DNA of 64,000 nt from an uncultured Caulobacterales bacterium (GTDB lineage Bacteria; Pseudomonadota; Alphaproteobacteria; Caulobacterales; Maricaulaceae), in the NCBI GenBank assembly GCA_937929915.1, contig CALFUN010000019.1, positions 54,610 through 118,609 on the forward strand. Direction: 5' to 3'. Below, piece after piece: positions 35,118 through 44,845 of this stretch. The position numbers and the translations under genes are program-made. The notes below the pieces were generated by a model that saw nothing but the letters and a program-made list of their open reading frames with translations, was not told the origin of the DNA and made no database searches. The first letter of the stretch is position 1, and each line of letters opens with the position of its first letter.

Positions 35118-35876
35118 CTAAATATAACGCCCAGCCCATGCCGCTAGGACGTTCGCCACATATTCCGCATCCGCAGAATTACGCAAAAGCAAATGATCTG
35201 CACTGTCAAGGCTCACAAAACTTTTCGGGTGTTTTGCCTTCATATATATATGCGAAGCATTATCTATGCTCACAACGCGGTCTTGTGGCGAATGAAAAAT
35301 CATTAAAGCTCGATTTAACTCAGAGATTTGCTCGGCTATATTTTGATTGGCGACGTCATCTAAAAATTGCTCTTTAATCACAAAAGGTCGTCCGCCTAAT
35401 AAAACTTTCGCCTCGCCCTCCTCATGAATTTCTTCGATTTTATCAGCAAATTGATGGATGATATGCTTTGTATCACAAGGCGAACCAATAGTGGCCACAG
35501 CCTTGCAGCTCGGAATTTCATCTGCAACTTTTAACGTTGCTGTGCCGCCAAAACTATGCCCAATTAACACACAAGGCGCTTTGTGATGTCTCGTAAGATA
35601 CTCAGCGGCTTTGCGAATATCCTCACAATTTGAGGTGAAATTCGTATCTTCGAAATTTCCGCCTGACTCGCCAAGGCCCGTAAAGTCAAAGCGCATCATG
35701 CCATAGCCGTTCTCGACTAATGTTTTGGAAATTGTCCGCACAGGTTTTAGGTCTTTGCCTATGGAAAACCCATGCGCAAATAACACCCAACTTTTCAACT
35801 CACCTTCAGGCCAGTCAAGCTTGGCAGATAAGGCGTCGCCAAACGCACCTTTAAATGTAATTTTTTCGCTAGGCAT
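35118..35876 (-). CDS. Alpha/beta hydrolase
   Basis: Serine hydrolase of 252 residues. LFAHGFSIGKD (32-42) forms the oxyanion region, GHSFGG holds the nucleophile Ser, HSPQDRVVSIDNA the Asp and SADHLLL the His of the triad. It resembles the hydrolase half of alpha/beta hydrolase-OsmC fusion proteins (DFTGLGESGGNFEDTNFTSN is typical of that group), but the OsmC domain is absent and no OsmC gene follows. The start overlaps the upstream small membrane-protein gene by eight bases, so the two are co-translated. Confidence 0.88.
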   Translation of the reverse strand: MPSEKITFKGAFGDALSAKLDWPEGELKSWVLFAHGFSIGKDLKPVRTISKTLVENGYGMMRFDFTGLGESGGNFEDTNFTSNCEDIRKAAEYLTRHHKAPCVLIGHSFGGTATLKVADEIPSCKAVATIGSPCDTKHIIHQFADKIEEIHEEGEAKVLLGGRPFVIKEQFLDDVANQNIAEQISELNRALMIFHSPQDRVVSIDNASHIYMKAKHPKSFVSLDSADHLLLRNSADAEYVANVLAAWAGRYI

Positions 35877-36264
35877 TAGATAAACTCATGACTGAATGAT
35901 TCCCCAGTAGATACCGAAGGACATCCGTATAATCAAATAGAAGTGAAATAAAAATAATGACCATAGCCAGTTTTACCCAGCGGCCAGTCCAAATACGGTC
36001 TGGGTGCGCGTTACGCGTTTTCCAATAATAGGCCAATAAAGGCGTCCAGAAAATTATATGTGCAAGCCCCAATATACGAGTATAGCCAAAGCGATCAAAT
36101 AATGCGCCCATAACAATCAAATTACCAATCATCGCTAAAATCGCAAACCGAGCCCGCCAATCTTTAATCGCAAATGGGATAGCGGCAATCATAACGCCGC
36201 CCATAAGTGCCATCCAATACACAACCCAGTTTGGCGAGGCTGCCATATGTTGATTAAAATCCAT
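35869..36264 (-). CDS. Four-helix membrane protein of unknown function
   Basis: 131 residues from ATG 36264, five bases behind AAAGG; the TTG start at 36279 is less likely. Four hydrophobic segments: VVYWMALMGGVMIAAIPFAI, FAILAMIGNLIVMGALF, ILGLAHIIFWTPLLAYYW and LAMVIIFISLLFDYTDVLRY. I do not recognise a named family with certainty, though similar hypothetical proteins are common in marine alphaproteobacteria. Overlaps the hydrolase gene downstream. Confidence 0.6.
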   Translation of the reverse strand: MDFNQHMAASPNWVVYWMALMGGVMIAAIPFAIKDWRARFAILAMIGNLIVMGALFDRFGYTRILGLAHIIFWTPLLAYYWKTRNAHPDRIWTGRWVKLAMVIIFISLLFDYTDVLRYLLGNHSVMSLSNA

Positions 36265-36378
36265 TAGAGCCTTTATCAAATATTCCTATCACTGAGGTTT
36301 CTCAAACCAAGCCAAGCCAAACCGAGACACGCTAAGACAATCCCCTAGACGGTCAGCGGCGGTGCAATGATACAGCTT

Positions 36379-38013
36379 CTACCAGAACTTGGCGTAGACC
36401 CCAATTAAAATCAATATGATAATAACGGATGTGATTTTAAAGCCTCGGCTTGTGGCAAAGCTGATGCCTTTTAGGTCTACTATTTGCTCATCACGCGGAG
36501 TTTGCGTGAGCGTTGAAACGACAGCCCCAATAACCAAACAAGCCAAGAAAACAATCCAAACACGCACGACAAATGACATTTCGCTTGCGACAATTTTCAT
36601 GATGATATTCATGATAACTGACCCGAGCAAAACTGCAAAAGCCCCGGCCGTATTAGCCCGCTTCCAAAAGAAGCCAAACAAAAACACGCCAACAATCCCT
36701 GGGGCAATAAATCCAGTATATTCTTGAACTGTTTGGAAACCAGATTCAAAGCCTTGCTGAAAAGGTTGCGCAGCTAAAAGCGCGATCAACATGGCAACCA
36801 AAGCCGTGACGCGCCCGACAGTTACATAATGTGTTTGCGTTTTATCCGCCTTGAAGCTTTTATATAAATCCATTGTAAATATAGTCGAAATAGAATTCAT
36901 CATAGACGCCAAAGACGACACAATAGCTGCGATAAGAGCCGCAAATACAATGCCGCGCAGACCTGATGGCATAAGCCGCATAAGTTCACCATAAGTGCGG
37001 TCTGGTTTACCACATGTCGCCTTATCGCTTGGGTCTACACACAGGCTAGGGTCAAGCACCGTTGCGCTAAGTTGATTGCCAAAAGAATCCATCGTCAAAA
37101 GAAGGGCTGCAATTCCGGGGACAACCACAATGATTGGAATAAGGAATTTCAGAAGCGCGGCGAAAGCCAGCCCTTTTTGCGCCTCTTGTAAGCTCTCAGC
37201 GCCAAGGGCTCTTTGAATGATGTATTGGTTAAAGCCCCAATAAGAAAAATGCAGAACCCATAATCCGCCGAGCAAAGTCCAAATCCCCGGTAAATCTTTA
37301 TAGCTCGGATGGTCATTGGCTAAGATCATTTGAAAGTGCCCAGGAACCTCCTCAAACATGCGAGACAGACCGCCAATCGCTCCAGTCTCTCCTCCGACAA
37401 GCCCAAGGGATACCCACGTTATCGCCGCACCGCCAATTATTAAGATAACCACTTGGATAATATCGGTTAATGCAACAGCTTTTAGCCCGCCATAAAGAGA
37501 GTAAAGCACAGCAAAGACAGCCAATGCCGCCATCGCCCAAAAGACGCTCAATCCCGTTAAAGATTGAACGGCCAAACCACCTAACCATAAAACCGTCGTC
37601 AAATTGACAAGTGTGTAGAGCGCAACCCAGTAAACAGACATGAGATTTTTAACACCACTGCCATAACGCTGTTCCAAAAATTGAGGCATTGTATAAATGC
37701 CGCGTTTTAGGAAAATGGGGAGGAAAAATGCGGCCACAATCAATAAAACAATCGCCGCTTGCCACTCATAGGCCGCAATCGCCAAGCCAACGACAAAGCC
37801 CTGCCCCGACTGACCGATAATTTGCTCGGCGGATATGTTAGCTGCTATGAGAGACGCCCCAATCGCCCACCAAGGCAGAGATTTCCCAGCCAGAAAGTAA
37901 TCTTCGGTATTTTTTGTCTCTCCAGCTGGTGAGCGAGATACCCATATTGCCAGCGAAAACAAACATACCGCATAGACCAAAAGAATGATTAAATCTAAAC
38001 TATTTAACTGCAT
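36379..38013 (-). CDS. Sodium:solute symporter (SSS family, SGLT-like)
   Basis: Inner-membrane Na+-coupled transporter of 544 residues with about 14 helices. The sequence follows vSGLT/SGLT closely: EDYFLAGKSLPWWAIGASLI, ANISAEQIIGQSGQG, AAYEWQAAIVLLIVA, QFLEQRYGSG, YSLYGGLKAVALTDIIQV and SSLASMMNSISTIFTMDLYK (Na+-site helix). A sugar such as glucose or galactose is the likely substrate. ATG 38013 follows AGGGG. A 14-bp LacI-type palindrome lies 73 bp upstream (38086-38099), suggesting sugar-dependent repression, but no regulator or catabolic gene is adjacent. Confidence 0.9.
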   Translation of the reverse strand: MQLNSLDLIILLVYAVCLFSLAIWVSRSPAGETKNTEDYFLAGKSLPWWAIGASLIAANISAEQIIGQSGQGFVVGLAIAAYEWQAAIVLLIVAAFFLPIFLKRGIYTMPQFLEQRYGSGVKNLMSVYWVALYTLVNLTTVLWLGGLAVQSLTGLSVFWAMAALAVFAVLYSLYGGLKAVALTDIIQVVILIIGGAAITWVSLGLVGGETGAIGGLSRMFEEVPGHFQMILANDHPSYKDLPGIWTLLGGLWVLHFSYWGFNQYIIQRALGAESLQEAQKGLAFAALLKFLIPIIVVVPGIAALLLTMDSFGNQLSATVLDPSLCVDPSDKATCGKPDRTYGELMRLMPSGLRGIVFAALIAAIVSSLASMMNSISTIFTMDLYKSFKADKTQTHYVTVGRVTALVAMLIALLAAQPFQQGFESGFQTVQEYTGFIAPGIVGVFLFGFFWKRANTAGAFAVLLGSVIMNIIMKIVASEMSFVVRVWIVFLACLVIGAVVSTLTQTPRDEQIVDLKGISFATSRGFKITSVIIILILIGVYAKFW

Positions 38014-38085
38014 TAATATTCCCCTTTAACCCAAATCCACACGACTCGTGAATGGGCATATTTTTATCTTAGTGTTAAACGCAGC

Positions 38086-38099
38086 TGACAACGCTGTCA
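38086..38099. promoter_or_regulatory. LacI-family operator-like palindrome
   Basis: TGACAACGCTGTCA: half-sites TGACA and TGTCA with the central CG typical of LacI-family operators such as those of sugar regulons in Caulobacter, Xanthomonas and Alteromonas. It lies 73 bp upstream of the SSS transporter start, in a 301-bp spacer in which I see no gene other than the possible 5' extension of the forward gene at 38315. A cognate regulator is not in the window. Confidence 0.6.
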
Positions 38100-38314
38100 A
38101 AACCTAACCACATCAATGGTGTTAATATAATGTGATTATTACAGCCGCGGCCATCTATATAATATGTCGACCGTTAATACTTCCCGCCAATCACAATATA
38201 ACCGCCATGTGTCATCTAACATTTACGCTATAGCTTACAGGAAAGACTATACTTGATTTTAAGGACGCATTACAGCATTGGCCTGAGAGGCTCGCATATT
38301 GCGATCTTGAATAT

Positions 38315-39238
38315 GTGAGTATCAAAATGTCGTCAAAGTGGCTGACCTATTATCGCACGGTGAAAAGCCGAACGCATTTTGACGCCGCCTTTATAAATGA
38401 TGCCCGCGTGGTCGCAAAACTATATCTTCATTATAAATGGGGCAAAGGCCGTCAAAAACTTACAACAGCGCAAACACACCCCACATTAGCCTTTTTCCCA
38501 AATCCCGTTGGCCCTTGGTATAATATTTGGCTGATACTAAAACACACCACAATAAAAACGGTAAAAGATATACATAAAGCTGATTATATTTTTATCTTTG
38601 ACGATAAAACGCAAACCCAATCAGCCCAACAATTACCCGAAACAATTAGAGCCAAGCTCATAAATCATAAGGTGACAGATATTTCAAAATCTCATGTCGG
38701 GGAAGTTTTCAAGTCCGTCTTTGGATACGACATTAGCATCGACCCAACAAGCTTTTCAGGCAAGGCCGTTGAAAAATCAGATGAGAACGGCACGCATGAT
38801 GGCCGTATCATCACCTGCCCTATCCTTCAAAGCGATGTCAAAGCAGGATATTCCTATCAGCGCTTTATTGATAGCTCTTTTTCAGGTCAAACCAGTGAAG
38901 ATCTACGCATAGCCTGTGTATTTGGTAAAATCGGCGCTGTGTTTCACAAGCACAAAGCCTTTGATAAATTATTTAGCACCTCTTACCTCAGTACAACTGT
39001 GCATGAAGCCGAGGAGCGGTTTTCAAAAAACGAGCTGGATTTAATCGAAAAATTCTGCGCGGATATGGGGTTGGATTTTGGCGCGATAGATGTCATGCGC
39101 GACAAAAGCGACGATAAAATTTATATTGTCGATGTCAATAAGACCTGTATGCCCGTCTTATCTTTGTCTCCCAAAGAGCAATATCGCTCGCTTAAAATGA
39201 TCGCAAAATTATTTGAAGCGCAGCTACCGCAGCGCTAA
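38315..39238 (+). CDS. ATP-grasp-like protein of unknown function
   Basis: 307 residues from GTG 38315 (ATG 38327 is also possible). The C-terminal third has SYQRFIDSSF, VFGKIGAVFHK and, near the end, GLDFGAIDVMRDKSDDKIYI followed by VDVNKTCMP, the pattern of the metal/ATP site of ATP-grasp ligases (D...x...IVDVN). The N-terminal part has NPVGPWYNIW and DYIFIFDDKT. No signal peptide. The frame stays open upstream to 38234 and reads as plausible protein (DFKDALQHWPERLAYCDLEY), but has no ATG, GTG or TTG there, so the true N-terminus may be longer with an unusual start. Product of the supposed ligase unknown. Confidence 0.62.
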   Translation: MSIKMSSKWLTYYRTVKSRTHFDAAFINDARVVAKLYLHYKWGKGRQKLTTAQTHPTLAFFPNPVGPWYNIWLILKHTTIKTVKDIHKADYIFIFDDKTQTQSAQQLPETIRAKLINHKVTDISKSHVGEVFKSVFGYDISIDPTSFSGKAVEKSDENGTHDGRIITCPILQSDVKAGYSYQRFIDSSFSGQTSEDLRIACVFGKIGAVFHKHKAFDKLFSTSYLSTTVHEAEERFSKNELDLIEKFCADMGLDFGAIDVMRDKSDDKIYIVDVNKTCMPVLSLSPKEQYRSLKMIAKLFEAQLPQR

Positions 39239-39286
39239 GATATACAAACCTCATACATAAAACTACAACCTCTTTAAATACTCACA

Positions 39287-40987
39287 TTAAGCCAATCCGA
39301 CAATTTGCCCGTCTTCATCCAGACCAATATCGAGCGCGGCTGGATGACGCGGCAATCCTGGCATACGCATGATTGTGCCGCAGACCGCCACCACAAACCC
39401 AGCCCCTGCGTTCAGGGTCGCCTCGCGCACTTCAACTATATGATCTGATGTTGCACCAAGTTTCTTTGCATCCGTCGAAAAGCTAGATTGTGTCTTTGCG
39501 ATACAAATTGGCAAATGCCCAAAGCCCATTTTCTCTATCTCGCGAAACGCTGATTTCGCACTTGCACTAAATGTCACGCCGCTCGCACGGTAGATTTCCT
39601 TGGCAACCTTCTCGACTTTCATAGTAAGCTTATCTGTGTCCTCATACATCATATGAATAACGGGCTTTGGCTTATCAAGTTCAGCTTTGACGGCGATAGC
39701 AAGCTCTGTGGCGCCGGCGCCGCCTTCGGCCCAATGACGCGCAATCACCATTGGCACATTTTCGCGCCTGCATACGTCTTGGACAATCGCGATTTCCTCA
39801 TCAGTATCATGTACAAAGTGATTGATGGAAACAATCGGTGTTACGCCAAATTTCTTGAGGTTTTGGATATGCCGCTCAACATTCACGCAGCCTGCACGTA
39901 CTGCCTCAACATTTTTCGGCGTTAGGTCATCTTTGGCCACACCGCCCTGCATTTTCATAGCACGGATCGTACAAACAAGCACAACAGCATCAGGACGTAA
40001 CCCAGATTGACGACATTTAATATCAATGAATTTCTCAGCGCCTAAGTCTGCCCCGAACCCTGCTTCAGTCACAACAACATCTGTCATCTTTAGAGCCGTT
40101 TGTGTGGCGACAACGGAGTTGCAGCCATGAGCAATATTGGCAAATGGGCCGCCATGGATGAAGGCCATATTATGTTCGATAGATTGTACCAGATTCGGCT
40201 GGAATGCATCTTTTAGCAGCACCGTCACAGCGCCATCACACCCAAGATCACGCACGGTGACGGGTTTTTTCTTATGTGTCTTGGCAAGAATAATATCGCC
40301 AATGCGTTTTTGAAGGTCTTTTAAATCAGAGGCGAGACAGAAAATCGCCATGATTTCTGAGGCGACCGTAATGTCAAATCCGCCTTCGCGTACAATACCT
40401 TGCGTTGGGCCGCCAAGGCCCATGACAATATGACGAAGCGCGCGGTCATTCATATCCACAACACGCCGCCATGTGATGCGGCGCGGGTCAATATCAAGCG
40501 CATTACCCCATTGCATATGATTGTCCAACATCGCAGAAATTAGAGAATGGGCTGATGTAATCGCATGAAAATCCCCATTAAAATGCAGGTTAATATCTTC
40601 CATCGGAATAACTTGCGCACGCCCGCCGCCTGCCGCTCCGCCTTTCATCCCAAAACACGGCCCTAAGGACGGCTCGCGCAGACACACCATAGATTTCACG
40701 CCAATACGATTTAGCCCATCATTAAGACCTACTGACGTTGTCGTTTTACCTTCGCCCGCAGGGGTTGGCGTAACCGCCGTAACAAGCACAAGTTTGCCAT
40801 TTGGCTTATCCTTCAAGCTATCAATGTAGTCCAAAGACAATTTGGCCTTATAATGTCCATATGGCACAAGTGCATCCGCTGGAATATCTAGTTTTTCTTT
40901 GGCTAAAGGCAGGAGCGATTTCATCTTAGCTGCACGCGCGATTTCAATATCAGCTGCGCCAGGGGCTGGGAGGTTTTGTTGTGTCAT
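39287..40987 (-). CDS. fhs: Formate--tetrahydrofolate ligase
   Basis: ATP-dependent enzyme joining formate to tetrahydrofolate to give 10-formyl-THF, feeding purine, fMet and serine one-carbon pools. 566 residues, the normal length of bacterial FTHFS; ATG 40987 fits better than 41026, whose extra residues lack homology. Signature segments: [19 protein letters not shown] (P-loop), [49 protein letters not shown] and [14 protein letters not shown]. It lies 217 bp downstream of fdhD on the same strand, next to the formate dehydrogenase operon, so this block controls the fate of formate. Confidence 0.96.
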   Translation of the reverse strand: MTQQNLPAPGAADIEIARAAKMKSLLPLAKEKLDIPADALVPYGHYKAKLSLDYIDSLKDKPNGKLVLVTAVTPTPAGEGKTTTSVGLNDGLNRIGVKSMVCLREPSLGPCFGMKGGAAGGGRAQVIPMEDINLHFNGDFHAITSAHSLISAMLDNHMQWGNALDIDPRRITWRRVVDMNDRALRHIVMGLGGPTQGIVREGGFDITVASEIMAIFCLASDLKDLQKRIGDIILAKTHKKKPVTVRDLGCDGAVTVLLKDAFQPNLVQSIEHNMAFIHGGPFANIAHGCNSVVATQTALKMTDVVVTEAGFGADLGAEKFIDIKCRQSGLRPDAVVLVCTIRAMKMQGGVAKDDLTPKNVEAVRAGCVNVERHIQNLKKFGVTPIVSINHFVHDTDEEIAIVQDVCRRENVPMVIARHWAEGGAGATELAIAVKAELDKPKPVIHMMYEDTDKLTMKVEKVAKEIYRASGVTFSASAKSAFREIEKMGFGHLPICIAKTQSSFSTDAKKLGATSDHIVEVREATLNAGAGFVVAVCGTIMRMPGLPRHPAALDIGLDEDGQIVGLA

Positions 40988-41203
40988 AATTTTAATAACG
41001 GCAGGGCCGCATCCTTTGCGTGTCATGACGACTTTAGCACATAAATGAGTATCGTCTTTACCTTGTTTCCTACGAAATTACCCTCATGGATAAAACCCTG
41101 TTTTCAAATATTACGTGAAGATGTGCAAAATGGCAGTCATTATAGATACTTATAAACATGAATAATGTAAGCTGCGCTATATCTCAAATCCAATTTAAAT
41201 GTG

Positions 41204-41998
41204 TTATAATAAGCGCACAGCCTTATCACCGGCGCGGCTATAAATCGCCATATTTGCTTCTTGAGCTTTACGCATAGCAAAGGCTGTCGGGCCAGAAATT
41301 GCAGCAATGGCCTGTACGCCGCGCCGCGCTGCTTTCTCGACAATTTCATAAGAACAACGTGAGGACATCAAGACAAAGCCTTGTTTTACATCTGTATTAT
41401 TTAGCGCCATGATACCTAGTAATTTATCTAGCGCATTATGCCGCCCAACATCTTCGCGTAGATATATTATAGTCCCGTCATGTCCCGCCCACGCCGCAGC
41501 ATGGACTGAGCGTGTCTTTTGATTAAGAGGTTGGTGTTGCCATAATTGCTCAAAAGCCATTTCTATAGCGGCTTCATCTAATGTAATGGGCGCGGGCGCT
41601 ACGATAGGTAAGGTTTTAAACAAAACATCTACGTTTTCCAGACCGCATAAACCGCAACTGGCAGATCCTACCAAATTACGGCGACGCAGGGTAACATCCA
41701 AAGACTCTATGGCCTCATTTGAGATTTTAAACCGCAAATCCACGCCTTTGTCTGAATATATCACATCAAGAGATTTTATCTCAGATAAGTCTTTCACCAC
41801 ACCTTCTGTTAAGGAAAACCCAACAGCAAAATCGACCATATTATCTGGTGTTCCCATCATCACTGCGTAATTACGGCGATTATACACAAAGGCAATCGGC
41901 ACTTCCTCAGGGATAAACCAAACCGCCTCACCTGCTTTAACTTCACGCAAGAGAGCGAGGCTACCTCCATGAAAATTAACAGGAAAATGCCTTTGCAT
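41204..41998 (-). CDS. fdhD: Formate dehydrogenase accessory sulfurtransferase FdhD (FdsC)
   Basis: Transfers sulfur to the molybdenum cofactor so that formate dehydrogenase becomes active. 264 residues. The catalytic cysteines are in ASCGLCGLE at about residues 113-121; LREDVGRHNALDKLLG and MSSRCSYEIVEKAARRG are diagnostic. The ATG directly follows the TAA of the alpha-subunit gene without a gap (TAAATG), so the two are coupled. It is the last gene of fdsGBA-fdhD; no short FdsD-like frame follows within 200 bp. Confidence 0.95.
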   Translation of the reverse strand: MQRHFPVNFHGGSLALLREVKAGEAVWFIPEEVPIAFVYNRRNYAVMMGTPDNMVDFAVGFSLTEGVVKDLSEIKSLDVIYSDKGVDLRFKISNEAIESLDVTLRRRNLVGSASCGLCGLENVDVLFKTLPIVAPAPITLDEAAIEMAFEQLWQHQPLNQKTRSVHAAAWAGHDGTIIYLREDVGRHNALDKLLGIMALNNTDVKQGFVLMSSRCSYEIVEKAARRGVQAIAAISGPTAFAMRKAQEANMAIYSRAGDKAVRLL

Positions 41999-44842
41999 TT
42001 ATTCAGCAGGTTCCGCTATTTTGCGATATTCAGATAATTCTTCTTCGTAATTCATCTGCCAATCGGATTTATGATTCGCAGGAGCGACAGCAACGGCTGT
42101 GACTTTATACTCAGGACAAGAGGTTGCCCAATCAGCATTTTCCGTTGTAACCACATTTGCGCCCGTATCAGGGTGATGGAAAGTCGTGTAAACAACACCC
42201 GGCGCCATACGCTCTGAATGTCGCGCGCGCAGTGTAATTTCGCCCTTACGGGATTTGAGGGATACCCACTGCCCGTCATTCACCCCTTGAGCCAGCGCGT
42301 CACTTGGATGAATTTCCAGCACATCTTCTGCGTGCCAATCCGAGTTGTCCGTGCGGCGTGTCTGCGCGCCAACATTATACTGACTAAGAATACGTCCTGT
42401 TGTTAGAATAAGAGGAAATTTACGGTTAGCCCGTTCTGTCGTTGGTTGATATTCAGTCGGCACAAATTGACCTTTACCGCGAACAAACTCACCGACATGC
42501 ATGATTTCTGCCCCCTTTGGTGTTGCGTCATTCACAGGCCATTGCAAACTCCCCGCTTCATCCAAAACTTTGAATGAGACATTCGCAAATTGCGGCGTTA
42601 ATTCTGCGATTTCATCCATAATTTGCGATGCATTCGTAAACCCCATATCAATCCCAAGCGCTTTACCGAGATCTTGCGTGACTTCCCATTCATGCTTGCC
42701 CGTAACATGTTTCATAACAGGACGCACACGGTTGATACGGCGTTCGGCATTAATGAACGTCCCGTCTTTTTCAAGAAAGCTTGTTCCAGGTAAAAACACA
42801 TGGGCAAAACGCGCTGTTTCATTTAAAAATAAATCTTGGACAATCAAAATATCCAACGCCTTGAGCGCAGCTTCGACATGCTGCACATTCGGGTCAGATT
42901 GCGCCACATCTTCGCCTTGAATATACATGCCTTTATAAGTGCCTGCACAGGCTTCATCAAACATGTTGGGAATGCGGTAGCCGGGTTTATTATCAAGCTC
43001 CGCACCCCATTTCGCTTCAAACAAGCCCCGCGCGTCATCATCGCCAACAGGGCGATAGCCCGAAAGCTCATGCGGGAAGCTGCCCATATCACAAGAGCCT
43101 TGCACATTATTTTGACCTCGCATCGGATTTACGCCCACACCAGACCGGCCAATATTCCCCGTTGCCATAGCAAGATTGGCCATGCCCATGACCATTGTCG
43201 AGCCTTGGCTATGTTCGGTTACGCCAAGTCCGTAATATATCGCCGAGTTTTTTTGACTTGCAAACATCCGTGCTGCGCCGCGTAAACTTTCGACAGGCAC
43301 GCCCGTGATTTCTGACACATTTTCAGGCGAATTTTCATCTTTTAAGATCATCGCCTTCCAATCGCTATAGCTTTGCAAATCCGTTCGCGCTTTAATAAAT
43401 GCCTCATCAAGTAAATCTTCTTTGGCGGCGATATGGGCCAAGCCATTAATCAAAGCGACATTGGTGCCTGGACGAAGCTGTAGGTGATAATCGGCTTTAA
43501 TATGCGGTGTGCGCACCAAATCAATCGCGCGCGGGTCAACAACAATTAATTTTGCTCCTTGGCGTAATCTACGTTTCATTTGACTCCCAAAAACAGGATG
43601 CGCGTCAGTGGGGTTAGAGCCGATCACCATAATGCAATCAGCATCCATGACACTATCAAAATTCTGCGTACCTGCACTTTCGCCAAAAGTTTGCTTAAGG
43701 CCGTAACCTGTTGGCGAGTGACAGACGCGCGCACAAGTATCGACATTATTATTCCCAAAACCTTGGCGGATAAGGCGCTGCACGGCCCAAACCTCTTCAT
43801 TGGTACAGCGCGAAGATGTGATACCGCCAATAGCTTTGACGCCATAGTCTTTTTGCGCTTGTTGCAAGCGGGCCGCTGCAAAGCTATAAGCTTCATCCCA
43901 TGACACTTCGCGCCACGCATCGGTAATATTCTCGCGTATCATTGGCGCGGTGATACGGTCTTTATGTGTCGCATAACCAAAGGCAAAACGGCCCTTCACA
44001 CAGCTATGACCATGATTGGCCTTGCCGTCTTTATATGGCACCATACGAATAACTTGCTCGCCTTTAAGCTCGGCTTTAAATGAACAGCCAACTCCGCAAT
44101 AAGCGCAAGTTGTTAAAACTGTCCTGTCCGGCACACCATGTTCAATAACCGATTTTTCTTGTAAACTTGCCGTCGGACAAGCCTGCACACATGCTCCGCA
44201 AGATACACATTCTGATTCCATGAAACTTTCATTCATAGAAGCTGAAATTTTAGAGTTAAAACCGCGCCCCTCTACGGTTAGAGCCAGCGTACCTTGCACC
44301 TCATCACATGCCCGTACGCAGCGTGAGCAAACAATACACTTGCTTTCATCGAAACTAAAATAAGGATTTGAATCGTCAGTGGGTGCGTCATTATGGTTTT
44401 CACCGTCATAACCATAACGCACCTCTCGCAGGCCAACTGCGCCGGCCATATCTTGCAATTCGCAATCGCCATTATCTGAACATGTCAAGCAATCTAGCGG
44501 ATGGTCAGAGATATATAGCTCCATCACACCTTTGCGGATTTTTGCAATTTGTGCATCTTGTGTTGTGACCTTCATTCCCTCTTCGGCCAAAGTCGTACAA
44601 GAGGCAGGCGTTCCGCGTTTCCCTTCGACCTTACAGACACAAAGGCGGCAAGAGCCAAACGCATCAAGGCTATCTGTTGCACAAAGCTTCGGGATGGGAA
44701 TGCCCGCTTCGGCAGCAGCGCGCATAACAGATGTACCTTCAGGCACAGTGACCGCGTGACCATCAATTTCTAATGTAACAGATGGGTTTGATTTTCCAGA
44801 GGGTTTTGGCGTGCCGTAATCGGTTTCTTGCAATAAAGCCAT
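41999..44842 (-). CDS. fdsA: NAD-dependent formate dehydrogenase, molybdenum alpha subunit
   Basis: Catalytic subunit, 947 residues, oxidising formate to CO2 at a molybdopterin-guanine-dinucleotide site. Domains in order: N-terminal 2Fe-2S (four Cys incl. FGSCRLCVCKVEG near 65-75), a His-Cys3 4Fe-4S site (HPLDCLTCSDNGDC), two ferredoxin-type 4Fe-4S sites (CIVCSRCVRACDEV and CVSCGACVQACPTA), then the MopB domain with its own 4Fe-4S (TCAYCGVGCSF), the active-site Cys in ARVCHSPTGYGLKQT (Cys, not selenocysteine) and the C-terminal dinucleotide-binding domain. Located 3 bp after fdsB. Confidence 0.96.
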   Translation of the reverse strand: MALLQETDYGTPKPSGKSNPSVTLEIDGHAVTVPEGTSVMRAAAEAGIPIPKLCATDSLDAFGSCRLCVCKVEGKRGTPASCTTLAEEGMKVTTQDAQIAKIRKGVMELYISDHPLDCLTCSDNGDCELQDMAGAVGLREVRYGYDGENHNDAPTDDSNPYFSFDESKCIVCSRCVRACDEVQGTLALTVEGRGFNSKISASMNESFMESECVSCGACVQACPTASLQEKSVIEHGVPDRTVLTTCAYCGVGCSFKAELKGEQVIRMVPYKDGKANHGHSCVKGRFAFGYATHKDRITAPMIRENITDAWREVSWDEAYSFAAARLQQAQKDYGVKAIGGITSSRCTNEEVWAVQRLIRQGFGNNNVDTCARVCHSPTGYGLKQTFGESAGTQNFDSVMDADCIMVIGSNPTDAHPVFGSQMKRRLRQGAKLIVVDPRAIDLVRTPHIKADYHLQLRPGTNVALINGLAHIAAKEDLLDEAFIKARTDLQSYSDWKAMILKDENSPENVSEITGVPVESLRGAARMFASQKNSAIYYGLGVTEHSQGSTMVMGMANLAMATGNIGRSGVGVNPMRGQNNVQGSCDMGSFPHELSGYRPVGDDDARGLFEAKWGAELDNKPGYRIPNMFDEACAGTYKGMYIQGEDVAQSDPNVQHVEAALKALDILIVQDLFLNETARFAHVFLPGTSFLEKDGTFINAERRINRVRPVMKHVTGKHEWEVTQDLGKALGIDMGFTNASQIMDEIAELTPQFANVSFKVLDEAGSLQWPVNDATPKGAEIMHVGEFVRGKGQFVPTEYQPTTERANRKFPLILTTGRILSQYNVGAQTRRTDNSDWHAEDVLEIHPSDALAQGVNDGQWVSLKSRKGEITLRARHSERMAPGVVYTTFHHPDTGANVVTTENADWATSCPEYKVTAVAVAPANHKSDWQMNYEEELSEYRKIAEPAE

Positions 44843-44845
44843 AAT

